Positions 49,622-59,994 of a DNA stretch of 64,000 nt are shown piece by piece. The DNA is from Polyporus tsugae (Eukaryota > Basidiomycota > Agaricomycetes > Polyporales > Polyporaceae): the NCBI GenBank assembly GCA_024305745.1, contig JAHRBS010000007.1:2418001-2482000 (forward strand). Reading direction: 5' to 3'. The notes beneath the pieces are model-generated. The model searched no databases, was not told where the DNA came from, and worked only from the letters and a program-made list of their open reading frames with translations. Made by a program: the position numbers and the translations under genes. Within the stretch, counting starts at the first letter, position 1; each line of letters starts with the position of its first letter.

Positions 49622-51005
49622 GCGGATACAGGTATGACAGGGCACTGGATATACGAGTACGCGTTCTTGACGAAGCTGACGTTCGACGTTCAGATTGAAC
49701 TGCGGTACTTATGCCGAATTCATCACCAAATACTACGGCCGATATCTCGGAGTCGGTTGACACACCGAATTCGCCGAAGCGCGGAAGGTCACGCTACACC
49801 GCCCGAGTCAACCCGTTGCAGCAACGACGAGTATGGTATGTGGTTAAGCTTCCTTTAATTCCGGACGTATGAGTCGCACCGGGTTTCCTGTTCGAGGTGG
49901 CAACGCAGCAACGGATGTTCTCATATGTCAGGGGTGATGCGACATACGGTCGGCGCCGTGAGCTGTGGGAGCGAAGGACAATGCATTCGGATAATCGTGA
50001 AAAGAAGCCGGGTAGAAAATGGCGAAGGTGCTCGACTGAGAAGCTGATCTGGGAAGAGGTTGGGACTCGACCCGAGGCGCGTTAATATGGTTGCAGGCAC
50101 ATCCAAGGCACATTCCGCTGGTCCGTTTGGGGTCCGCTCCCGAGCGACAGGACCCGGCGGGATGTGGTGGATGTGCACATGTGATGGTGCGGGTCGCAGG
50201 CGATACTTAATCGGACGCGTTTGCGGGCCAAATGAGTAAATCAGGAGCATCTGATCTTAATCTCTTCAGATGAGATGGGACGCTAGAAGCAACGGCAATT
50301 TGGAGGAGACGCGACTGTTGTTTTTTGTGCGATTCTAGCCAGGGATGGGACACAATGGACGCGCGCACGGTGTCATGGGAGTCGGTAGGAAGCGCGTAAC
50401 GACATACATTGCGCTTCGACTGGGTGCGCGCATTTGGGAAGGGTGCATGTGCACACGCCGAATAGGCGAGGATTACTCGAGGTGACTCTGGACGTGTTAC
50501 CGCGTTCGGTGTGACGCTGCGCAGCAGGACTTGCATCCGGGCTCTGGACGCGCCGCGGAGGATTTGCGTGAATTCTCGGGCATTCTCATGTCTCAGATAT
50601 TGGCTGTGTGCGGCGCTGTCTGGAGTGGATCATTGGTGTGCAGGTGTGGTTGGCTGATCACGGGAAGATCTGGGTAGGGCTGGGGCATGACACTGGACAG
50701 GCGCGATGGGCGGCCGATTTAGGAAGGGGCGCCCGGGGCTGGGGGAGTGCCCTATTTGGGCAGGTCTGAGTTTGACGGATTAATACACCTGCTCGCGACC
50801 GTCCGCCCGATTCGCCCTCTCATCCGTTCCCCATTGTTCTCCCCCTCGGTATCCTCCCCGCCATGTCCCGTTCCCTGCCTCCCCTCTGAACCTTTTAAAC
50901 CCCCTCCCCTCTGTTTGTGTATCATTATCCAACGCCCAAACGCCCGCCGCCAAACCACACCGCTCCCCTATTTGCCCATCACCACCCTTGGCTGCCCCGA
51001 CGACA
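49622..51005. other. Intergenic, 1.4 kb, no supported gene
   Basis: Frames of 60-125 codons on both strands lack splice or domain support. The last 200 bases are strongly CT-rich on the plus strand (CCCCTCCCC runs), consistent with the promoter and leader of the next gene. A GATGTGCACATGTG palindrome-like element lies near 50168. Confidence 0.45.
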
Positions 51006-51806
51006 ATGGTCGCCCTCTCCGCCCCTCAGCCGCGCCTTGCGCCCGCTCTCTTCCTCAATCGCACGTTACCGAGGAACCACTCTCGCCCTGTGGCCGTCGT
51101 GGACGACACGTTCTATGTGAGTCCATACACGCTCCCTCGAGACGCCTTCTCATCTCCTTCCCAGTCCCTCCCCAAACCTCGAGCCCTCGCAAGCCCCAAG
51201 CCCCTCATAACACCCTACGTTCTGCCAGAGGACGCTGGTCTCCATAAAGTGAGCCCACTATATGTGCGCTCCGATGGTTCCGTATTAACCAATGCGCAGT
51301 TATCGTCTAAGCCTTCATGTAGCCCTACAAAGAGGCGCAGGGTCCTCACCCGTAACTTATCGCGCTCTACTCGTCATCGCCACTGCGCGCGATCGGATTG
51401 CTGTATCAATACCTTCTCCAGACCTCTCACATCCTTCGACGATCTGCCCTGGATTTCTGCGCTCTCCATCGAGCCGGACTCAGCCAACCCCTGGGACATT
51501 GCTGATCTCTCCCTACTCGACACCAGTGAAGAAGAGTCCACAGGACCCGGTCCTGTACGCCGTCGGAAGACATCGTTACGTTCCAATCCCCTCGCCCCTC
51601 CACCGAGCAAGGACGAGGAGGACAGCTTCAGAGTTCCTCTACCTTTCTTCCGCCTGTACGATTTCGCGAATCCAGCCCCCCAGACTCCGCCTCCACGGCA
51701 CCGATTTATTCCGTCGGATGTCGCCTTTCACGACCTCCACCCGGTCTTGCCATCGGATGTTCTGGAGCAGCCTTCATGGCCGACCGACGTTGGCACATCC
51801 CCTTGA
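51006..51806 (+). CDS. Pro/Ser-rich protein, function unknown
   Basis: A single frame of about 266 codons starting MVALSAPQPRLAPALFLN. It has repeated short motifs with Pro-Tyr and Leu-Pro (SPYTLPRDAFSSP, TPYVLPEDAGLHKVSPLYV), then a basic patch (KRRRVLTRNLSRS). An acidic/hydrophobic segment (DDLPWISALSIEPDSANPWD) and a Pro-rich C-terminus follow. No signal peptide or membrane helix. Largely disordered; I do not recognise a family. Confidence 0.6.
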   Translation: MVALSAPQPRLAPALFLNRTLPRNHSRPVAVVDDTFYVSPYTLPRDAFSSPSQSLPKPRALASPKPLITPYVLPEDAGLHKVSPLYVRSDGSVLTNAQLSSKPSCSPTKRRRVLTRNLSRSTRHRHCARSDCCINTFSRPLTSFDDLPWISALSIEPDSANPWDIADLSLLDTSEEESTGPGPVRRRKTSLRSNPLAPPPSKDEEDSFRVPLPFFRLYDFANPAPQTPPPRHRFIPSDVAFHDLHPVLPSDVLEQPSWPTDVGTSP

Positions 51807-52758
51807 TGGGTTTCTCCTGGATCGGATTTTCTGTACGCGTCTGTCATTCTCATTGCCCTCGCAAGTCTCACCCTCAACCCTCCCTCAGCATTCATTCCCA
51901 GCATCACCATCGGATCCTGTTTCCCCATCCATCTAACATATCTTCCGGCATTCTGCTCCGCATCTCAAGTGTTTATTTGCTCCAAGAGCCCCACAAATAA
52001 GCTGCATCCTCGAGTACGGCCAAAGCGTCACAGATCTCCCATCCATCTTCCCACCAGCTCTCTTCTCGCATGATCGATTCCCACTTCTCATCTCCCACCT
52101 GCACGATCTCAAGGTTCCCTCGACGCTGATGACACTCTGCTACCTTACTGATGGACATCATGCACCCTTCTTTAATTCCCCTTCCGCCGCCGCCGTCGCC
52201 GGCGTGGCGTGGTATCTATTGCTGTCCTGATCTGTTGCTCGGACGGCATTCGATCTACTGTTTTCTTCTTATGGCTCGTAGCCAACCCTTTGTTTGCCCA
52301 TTTGTATGAGCTCTTCGCATTCCAATTGTTTGTTCCTCGATGTAGTTACCAGCGCCACCTTGTCGCATATCAGCTTTCGGAATCGTTGCGCTCGTAGTTA
52401 TTGTTCTCGTCGTCTAGTGTTGCTGTTGTTGTTGCTGCTTGTGCCGTTGCTGCTGTTCACGAATATTACGACTGCGATGTGCTATATGACGATGTATCCC
52501 TGTATTCAGATGCCCTGATGATATGATTTGTGTCGACGTAAAGAGGTCCAGCGGTGCCAGTGTCTGTGTTTCGAAGCATTCGGAACTGTTTCATCCCAGC
52601 ATGTGCGTGCAGGATACGCGAGATTTCCCGGAATGCGTTCCTCCCCAGGGACATCGTGGGGTCCATTCTACAGCGACCGTTCTGTGAAACGCCAACTTTT
52701 GCACAAGCTTCCCACAACATCCCGGGGTCGAGGCCAGGCCAGTAGGCACCTATCGCTA
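51807..52758. other. Intergenic, no supported gene
   Basis: A 101-codon minus-strand frame (52771-52466) is noted but unsupported. A GTT/GCT triplet-rich tract lies at 52418-52456. Confidence 0.45.
52418..52456 (+). repeat. Imperfect GTT/GCT triplet tract
   Basis: About ten GYT-type triplets in a row with two interruptions, in non-coding DNA. Confidence 0.55.
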
Positions 52759-52770
52759 TGACTCGAGTCA
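52759..52770. promoter_or_regulatory. TGACTC-GAGTCA palindrome upstream of phosphoserine aminotransferase (Gcn4/CPC1-type site)
   Basis: A perfect 12-base palindrome made of two inverted TGACTC elements, 137 bases before the ATG. TGACTC is the core recognised by the Gcn4/Cpc1 bZIP activators of general amino acid control, which in yeasts acts on serine biosynthesis among other pathways. Its presence is seen; its use is inferred. Confidence 0.5.
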
Positions 52771-52906
52771 CACTGGAAACGCGACGCTGCGAGTCGTGCT
52801 GGATAACCCTGGTGCCGATTCTCGTCTTCGACCACGACGATCTCTCAAAAATTCTCCGCGCCTCACGTTCCCTTCGACATCCTCGACACCCTAGACGAAC
52901 ACAACG

Positions 52907-54243
52907 ATGAGCAGCGACCCCACACGCGTTGCCAATTTCGGCGCAGGCCCATCGGCGCTCCCACTTTCAGTGCTCGAGGAGGCGCAGAAGGGCCTCATCG
53001 ACTTCAACGGGACGGGCATCGGCATCGCCGAGATCTCCCACCGCTCTAAGGAGTTCCAGGCGTTCGTCGACCAGTTTGAGAAGAACATCCGCACGCAGCT
53101 CGACGTGCCCCCCACCCACCGCATCCTTTTCACCCAAGGCGGCGGGACAGCGCAGTTTTCCGCCGTCGTCCTCAACCTCCTCGCGCGCCATCGCCTCCTC
53201 CACCCGAACGCGAAGCCCGAGGAGACCACGCTCGACTACGTCGTCACCGGCTCGTGGAGCAAGAAGGCCGCCGAGGAGGCGCGGCGCATCGCGGCAGGGC
53301 ATGGGACGGTGCGCACGGTGGTCGACGCGCGCGTGTACTCGAAGGACGGGAAGAGCTTCGACAACATCCCCCCGCATGCCGAGTTCCAGTTCTCGCCGGA
53401 CCCCGCGCTGATCTACTACTGCGAGAACGAGACCGTCGACGGGGTCGAGTTCTCGCACGACGCGCAGAGCCCCGCGGCGTTCCCGTTCGACCTCCTGCGG
53501 CCCACCGGCGCGCTCGTGCCCCTCGTCGCGGACTACTCGTCGTCGTTCATGTGCCGGCCGATCCCCCGCCTCGCGGACCACGCGGTCATCTACGCCGGCG
53601 CGCAGAAGAACATCGGGCCCGCAGGGCTGACGATCCTCATCGTCCGCGAGGATTGCGTCGTCGACGTCGACGCGGCCGCACAGCTCGGCGCGACGCCCGT
53701 CCCGCTCATCCTCTCGTACAAGCTCCTCGCGGACTCGAAGAGCCTCTACAACACGCCCTCCGTGTTGGCGATATACGTCGCGGGCCTCGTGCTCGAGCGC
53801 ATGAACGCGAACGGCGGGGTGACGTACTACGAGGCCGTCAACAAGCGCAAGGCGGAGAAGTTGTACGCGGCCATCCAGGAGGGTGAGCAGAAGGGCGTGT
53901 TCCGGCGGAAGGTGCAGCAGGGCTCGGAGAGCTGGATGAACGCCGTCTTCGAGGTTCTCGGCGAGGGCGCAGAAAAGAGGTTCTTGGACGGCGCGGAGAA
54001 GGACGGCATGAAGGGGCTCAAGGGTCACAGGTCAGTGCCATTTCTGCATGCTTCCTGAGCTCGCATGGCTGACTGGTTTATACAGGTCGGTCGGAGGTAG
54101 GCATGCTCTTTGGGCCATTGACAATGCGGCTCATTCTTCATCCAGGCATCCGTGTCTCACTTTACAATGCCATCACCGAACAGGAAGTGGACAAGTTGGT
54201 TGCATTCATGACACAGTTCATAGAGGGTTTGAAGGCGGCTTGA
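52907..54243 (+). CDS. SER1: Phosphoserine aminotransferase
   Basis: PLP enzyme that converts 3-phosphohydroxypyruvate and glutamate to phosphoserine in serine synthesis. Three exons (52907-54030, 54086-54096, 54146-54243) give 410 residues. Motifs: NFGAGPSALPLSVLEEAQ, GIAEISHRSKEF, FTQGGGTAQFSAV, YVVTGSWSKKAAEEA and VPLVADYSSSFM. The PLP-lysine loop is YAGAQKNIGPAGLTILIV. The C-terminal substrate-binding signature is GHRSVGGIRVSLYNA. That last signature is assembled from three exons, the middle one only 11 nt. The first exon is GC-rich with strong codon bias, as expected of a highly expressed gene. Confidence 0.97.
54086..54096 (+). other. 11-nt microexon of the phosphoserine aminotransferase gene
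   Basis: TACAG|GTCGGTCGGAG|GTAGGC. The previous exon ends in phase 2 (CAC AG) and the next begins GC ATC CGT; together they read HRSVGGIRVS. Skipping it would shift the frame and remove part of the substrate-carboxylate site. Confidence 0.88.
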
Positions 54244-54347
54244 AGTATGTCCGGAATGAAGTCGAGGCGAACAACGTCTGTACTTGTGGTTTCAGAGCCT
54301 CCATCGTTCATGTGTAACATATAGAGTTGTTTGCGCCGCTAGGTAAT

Positions 54348-54441
54348 GTCACTTTGCCGGAGTGGTTAACGGGATCGCCTGCTATTCGTAGTTGTTAGCG
54401 GTTGGGCTTTGCCCGCGAGTGTTCGAATCGCTCAGGTGACG
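54348..54441 (+). tRNA. tRNA-Ser(GCU) with a 12-nt intron
   Basis: Seven-pair acceptor stem (GTCACTT / AGGTGAC, with G-T pairs), D stem CCG/CGG, anticodon stem ATCGC/GCGGT and anticodon GCT at 54381-54383. A long variable arm (GGGC TTT GCCC) is typical of tRNA-Ser. T stem GAGTG/CGCTC with loop TTCGAAT; discriminator G at 54441. The bases between A37 (54384) and A54397 form an intron of about 12 nt, placed as usual one base 3' of the anticodon. Mature length 82 before CCA. It lies about 105 bases downstream of the serine-biosynthesis gene. Confidence 0.92.
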
Positions 54442-54442
54442 C

Positions 54443-54447
54443 TTTTT
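54443..54447 (+). terminator. RNA polymerase III terminator of tRNA-Ser
   Basis: T5 run two bases after the discriminator base. Confidence 0.8.
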
Positions 54448-54699
54448 GCTTCGCTCACTTTCGAGGTGTCAGATCGGTCAGCTGAACAGGGATATGCCAC
54501 CAAGATACCACAGTATGTGACGTATGTATATGCAGAAGTGTATACAAAATCTTGCACGTGTCAACATTAATGGCTGCGGTGAAGAAGACAGGGTGACATC
54601 GAATGGAATGGGACATGGTTATATGGCTGCACCACCCTAGTCTCATACCAAAACCGTCCACTCGGCATCACGTTCACGTGTGAGGGGTTTGGTACGAAT

Positions 54700-55139
54700 C
54701 TAGCAGGACCCTGCATCGCATGCGTATATTCTGCAGTCGTTGATCGCGTCGCAGCGCGGCGACCGCCTATCCACAGCAAATCCACAGCATTCCGACGTCC
54801 TGCGTTTTAGGGAGGGCCCCTCGCTGCTTGGCTTCAGCCCTGGGACCAAATCAGTGACCGGCGAGCAGCCATCCAGCTCCTTCGGATGACGGCATACCGG
54901 CACACATGTAGAACCATGCGACTGCGCACACTTCGCATCCAGACGTCTCGGTGAGAAGGCGGAAGCAATGCTCGCAGTCAGCGGTGCATTTATAAGCCTG
55001 CATGTAGTAGGCGTCTTCACAAGATACATATGTAACAACGTTGCCCACTCACCGGCAGTGTACATACACGTTTAGCCATATCTTCCTTTGGCTGGCATAG
55101 TGACGGGCGGTGGGCATGGCTGCGCGTGCATGTATCCAT
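54700..55139 (-). CDS. Cys-rich orphan protein
   Basis: Three exons close exactly in phase: 55139-55053, 54997-54898 and 54839-54700, with introns of 55 and 58 nt bounded by GTGAGT...GCAG and GTATGC...CCAG. The 108-residue product contains about 15 Cys, for example YKCTADCEHCFRLL, SGCEVCAVAWFYMC, TSECCGFAVD, RCDAINDC, and ends YACDAGSC. The first exon frame stays open to 55394, so the true start may lie upstream. No signal peptide is visible from either start, which argues against a secreted effector unless another exon precedes. A plus-strand frame at 55349-55675 competes for the upstream part. Family unknown. Confidence 0.5.
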
Positions 55140-55663
55140 GCTCCGGTTCTCTGGTTCACCGCTGCGCTCCATGGTGGGGTTCAAAGAAGACTTGGAGCCG
55201 AATTGCTCCGTGCTTGGAGTGAACTTCATCTCAGTGATCGGTACGTCCCTGAGTGGGGTATGCCAACCCAAAATCTCCATGTGAACCCGTCGCCCTTCCG
55301 AGCACGCTGTCATGCTCCCAGGATGCAGCTTGGAAGTGAGACCCGACGATGGCCTGGCCGACGATCGAGACGCTGATTCTGCCGGCAGGGGCAATTACCG
55401 CCTACGCCACGGCTATAACTGCAAGCAAGGACGGCCGGAGGCAGATGGTTCGTCACAAGGTAAGGATACAGCTGTTTCAGTTTGGGTCGGTCGTACCGTT
55501 GGTATGGAAAAAGACGAGGAAGTCGCCAGATATATTCTGTACAGCACAGCGTGCATGCATTGATAGCGAGTCCAAAGCGATGTCTAAAGTGAGTGGTCGT
55601 GTAGAATACAATACACCTAATAACACAAGTCAACACGTCCATGGTGATATGATACACAAGATG
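55140..55663. other. Unassigned stretch, coding-like frames on both strands
   Basis: Minus: the open extension of the Cys-rich gene's first exon to 55394. Plus: a frame from 55349 (METLIL-like MAWPTIETLILPAGAIT...) with a GTAAGG donor near 55459. Neither is supported enough to call. Confidence 0.3.
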
Positions 55664-58600
55664 TCACTGCCCTGAGTTCAACAGCTCCCGCAGCTCTTCA
55701 CTGACGACCGGACGTTTCGCTTGCGGTTGTCCCTCCCCTGACGCACCGCTAACGTTGCCGGCACGTCGTTGTCGAATGGCAGTTCTAGAGCCCGCCGATG
55801 CGTCCTCAGCTTCTCGCCGGTCGATGTCGGCGATAAGCTGAGAGTACGACAGGAAGAGGACCTCGGCTTGTGCGAGCGTGCTGTCGAGCTCGATCGACAT
55901 GCTCAGCTCGTTGCAATACTGGAAGAAACATGGTCAGGCAAGGTCCCATAATGGGCAGGAACGGATCGCACCTTCAGAATCTCGTCGAACTGTGATACAG
56001 TGCAGACCGATCAAGGAGAAATGAAAGATTTGTCAGAGGGGTGGCAAGCATGGCCAAAGAGATTGATTGTGGCGCACCTCGACCAGGTATCGCAGGATCA
56101 CGTCCCGGTGGGACTCCAAAACGGCGAGGGCGACAAAGAGGACGAATTGGGTACTGTAGTAGTCGGTCCAGAGGACTTCCCAGAGCCGGAGAACGTCTTC
56201 GAACGCGAACTCGCGCTTGAATGAGATGAGGATCCATCTGGGAAGCAATGTCAATTAAGCCATGGACGCCACATGAAACACGCCGAAACATACCGGAAGC
56301 AGAAGAAGAGGTTGAGCCCATCCGTTTTTTCTGCGAGTGAGTCAGCGATCGAGAGGCAATGTCACGGGGCACGAATGAACGGACCAAGATGTCGGTAGAG
56401 TTCGGGGTCCATGACCGAGATCAGCTGCTGCAGTGTCGACAGCTGCTTCTTCATCCCACTCTGGTCACGCAGAAAATTCTGTTTCTGTCGCATGCCGCGT
56501 CTGTATCAGACGCCACAGAAAGAAACCACATGGCACAAGAGGAACCACGTACCATGCGATTCATGATCTCCACGAAACACCAAAACGTCATCTCCTCGTC
56601 GCCACCCATCACAACATAGACCGGGGCGCAAAGGTCCGACATTCCTTGAACGTAGCCTAACCATGGGCGCGTTAAGGGCATTATGAGACGGACATGACGG
56701 CAGGTTTCTGATGCTTACCGAGCTCCCGTTCGTGGAAATTGTACGTCAGAAGGATGCTGGCAAGGCATTCAATATGCTCGTTCGTAGGAGCCTGCGCCCC
56801 AATATCTCCGAGCTGGGGCGAGATGGTGGAGTACCTCATGTGCATACCCTTCTCGTTCTCGTTCTCTCTATCCTCGATCACAGATGCCGTTTGCGCGAAC
56901 AACGGCTGTGTCCGGTCTGTTCGGCGACAATCCACATCAATGCGATGACGTTCCTACAGCACCCTCAGTCAGTCAATGAATGTGAGTTGGTTACCTGTTG
57001 GCGCACCTCCATTACGTCCTGCCGCTCGAACACCTCCGGCACACCCCACCACTCGTCTTTGAGTTCACGATACCGTTCCCTGTTGTCAGAAGCAAGGCAT
57101 TCGGTCTCAGAGATAGCTGAAGTTGGCAAGCGATACGCACCGCTTGGCTTCCCACTCCTTCTCCCTTCGTGCCGCGTCGCTGGCCCACTCATGTACCCCC
57201 AACAAGAATGGCCAAACCTCTTTCCGGATGTTCGGGTCGACACCTCGCCTGAACACCTCCCGCCTCATCTCTTCCTTCCGCACCTTCGTGCTCCCATCCG
57301 CATTGAACCAGCTCTTCCACAACTTCTCGTTCACCGGCTGCTTCGGTATCCGGGACGACTTCGGTTGAGGCAGATTCGCGGTTGACTGAAGGAGCTCAAA
57401 GATACCCAGAGACGAATCCTCCTCCACAAGATCCGAGGTCGATGCGGGAAGCGCTTGCGCCTCTCGCAGACGTGCCCTTTCGCCTTCTTCGGCAACGATC
57501 CGCGCCCAGCGAGCGAGGTAAACCCGCGCACTCTCGAACTCGCCCACGCCGCCTTTCTCTACCCAGCTGCCCCACTCGAGGTCTCCATTGACGTTGACGA
57601 GACTCTTCACGGGTTCGGGTAGGTGAGGCACGATGGGTTTCGCGAGGGGGTGAGACAGAATCTGCTGTGCAGCGTGAGCTGCATGCCTCGTGATGTGTGA
57701 GAACGATTGCAACAGGGCCATTCGCGCTGGCGAAGACGAAGTTGTCGAGGAGGAGAGCGGAGCAAGCGAGCGGTGAAGGATGGATGAACGTTCGGAGTAT
57801 GAGTTCGCTGTCGTCGACAGCGGCCGTGGCCGACGGTGGGCAGGTATCGGGGAGTGCGAGTTTGCGTACGAAGACTGAGCCAAGATATCATCCACAGCGT
57901 CGTCAGCGAAGAGCGGTGTAGAATGCGTTTCAATGTCTTCCCGAGATGGATCTACCAAGTAAAGATTCGATTGCAGACAAGACCGCAGGAGATGAGAGTA
58001 GCCTTTGAGTTTTGCTAGAAGGTCCTCGCCGCCCCATGTGCTGCTTTTGGGGGCATTCTCCGACGGGGGTGGAGGGTATGACATAGGACGCGGTTCAATA
58101 GGAGATTTGACTGGCATGGTGAACGACCTTGACTCGTCATCGTGGAAGTGAAGGGTGGGCAGGGTGGAGCCACTGATCAGATTAATAGCAATGGACCCAT
58201 CTGTGTGTATGCTAGTGTTAGGTGCCACATGAATGAAACGATGGACAGCATGAACTCACACCACGAAGACAGTGAAGGGCTGTTCACAATTAAGGAATAT
58301 ATTGAAGTCAAAGGCACTGAGAACGCATACGACTCTGGCCGTTGTGTTGGCAATTCGATGAGAACCGCATCTATGTTCGTGGTTAGCCGAGTATCTAGCG
58401 GGGACGTATAGTTGGCTCGGACCTTCATCCTCGTCGTCTGTAACTGCATGCTCCTCAATCTTGGTGAACTTATCCCATTCGCCCTGCCCCTTCTCATGTA
58501 GAAGAGACTCTGGAATCCATGCAAGCAGATACACAGGATGCGCAGCCTCCTGCAGTCGCCGGGAGTCAGTGGCGCAGCATACAAGGACCAGTGGCTGACA

Positions 58601-58810
58601 TACCTTCTTCACCAACGCGACAAAGCCCGGGATGTTATCCCGTGCATACGCGGTGGGATTCACATATACTTTGGACTTCGAGTAGATGAGCCTGCACTTG
58701 CTATCGTCAGACGAGTCCACCGAAGATCCGGACGCCGCGAAGCGATCTGCTTCTCGAGGAGAGCTTGTAGGGTCCGAATGCTTGATTTCAACCATCGACT
58801 CAACCTGCAT
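55664..58810 (-). CDS. GYP7: TBC-domain Rab GTPase-activating protein (GYP7-like)
   Basis: Stimulates GTP hydrolysis by Ypt/Rab proteins, in yeast mainly Ypt7 in vacuole traffic. The N-terminal part has RLIYSKSKVYVNPTAYARDN, LLAWIPESLL, FSVPLTSIYSLIVNSPSLSSWYGS and LPTLHFHDDESRSF, the GYP7 lipid-binding-like module. The TBC domain starts REVFRRGVDPNIRKEVWPFL. It holds the Arg-finger motif HRIDVDCRRTDRTQPLF and the Gln-finger YVQGMSDLCAPVY, then WILISFKREFAFEDVLRLWE. The C-terminus ends ELRELLNSGQ. Both catalytic fingers are intact. About ten introns. The ATG at 58810 or 58795 (MVEIKHSD) may be used. Confidence 0.92.
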
Positions 58811-59215
58811 GCCACAACTCCCCAGTCAGCTGTCCGTCCTCACTGAGAAGGAAAACACCGCGCACAGATATCGTCGAGAGAGTGCCGTCAAAGTGTGGTG
58901 AATGCGGGGACCCGCGCATCAGAGGAACATGAGTGTCGGTGTATATAACGGCTCCGAGTCGCAGTTCGCTGCTGCGACTCGCCCAGGCGTCCTCCGGCTG
59001 CGCCACCGGCGTCTCTCTCGCCGCCGCAGCGCGTCATACATAGGCATCACGTGCTGGGTCTCGGCCTCCTCGTTCCGACGAGCCCGAATGAGGAAGGTGG
59101 ACAAACAGGGCCAAATGGGCGATTTGGAACTGTATAGTTGCTAAACCTTACTCTCACCGTCCACAGCCAACGACGCCGACGACGCTCCCCGCACGAAAAA
59201 GTCCACTATCTAGCC
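58811..59215. promoter_or_regulatory. Divergent GYP7/RPS21 promoter region
   Basis: 405 bases between the two start codons. A minus-strand open frame (59006-58800) may be leader of GYP7. No clear core element was identified. Confidence 0.4.
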
Positions 59216-59671
59216 ATGGAGAACGACCAGGTACGCCTCACATTCCCTCTGATTGTTACATCCCCGAATTCTGAACGTCTGTCGGGAAATGTCAGGGAGT
59301 CCTCGTTGACCTTTACGTCCCCCGCAAGTGCGCGGCGACCAGTGAGTGCTTGTATGCTGCAGAGTAGAAAAGTTGGCTTTACTGAGCACTCCGAAACGTC
59401 CTCTAGACCGCCTCATCACCTCTAAGGACCACGCGTCCGTCCAGATTTCCGTCGTTGATGTCGATGCCGACGGCCGTGCCCTCCCCACCTCCACTACGTT
59501 CGCGCTCTGCGGCCAGGTCCGTGCCGATGGTGAGAGCGACGATTCCCTGAACCGGTTGGCGACCAAGGCTGGTCGTGAGTGTTCAATAAATCTTGCGTCA
59601 CTGTTTGGTAAAATAACTAATCTCGCGACGTTTCGCTAGTCCTCCGCAATGTCTGGTCGTACCAAAAGTAA
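59216..59671 (+). CDS. RPS21: 40S ribosomal protein eS21
   Basis: Four exons (59216-59230, 59296-59341, 59407-59574, 59640-59671) give 86 residues, the usual length. Sequence starts [20 protein letters not shown], continues [20 protein letters not shown] and ends [10 protein letters not shown]. The first coding exon is only 15 nt, as is common in ribosomal protein genes. A pyrimidine-rich leader with a TCTAGCC context precedes the ATG. Confidence 0.97.
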
Positions 59672-59994
59672 TTCACACACGCCTGCTCGAAGTCGCTGTT
59701 GTCGCTGTATTTCTCGCACCTTCACCTTGCTGCATATCCATCGGCCAGGTGGCTACATGTAAAACACCCATGTCTTGCTCTTGTGTGATTGTTGGAAGCA
59801 GCCTCAACCCCAAGGTACCTATCGCCCAGTCGCTGGCACTCGGCTTAAACACGCTGAACACCTTCGCGGAAAACGATATCGGGTCATTGACGGTCGTAAG
59901 CTGAATCATAAATAAGATTCCTCCAATATGTACGCCAAGTCCCGACATCCGACACGGAGGTGGTAAGCTGGAACTTCGATGCAAAGCCATAGCC
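59672..59994. other. Convergent 3' ends, no gene seen
   Basis: 3' UTRs of RPS21 and of the lipid phosphatase. Confidence 0.55.

Noticed and set aside
52466..52771. Minus-strand 101-codon frame upstream of phosphoserine aminotransferase
   Set aside because: Protein-like in parts, but without start context, partner exons or recognisable motif, and it overlaps the TGACTC palindrome.
52967..54028. Minus-strand 353-codon frame
   Set aside because: Antisense shadow of the GC-biased first exon of phosphoserine aminotransferase.
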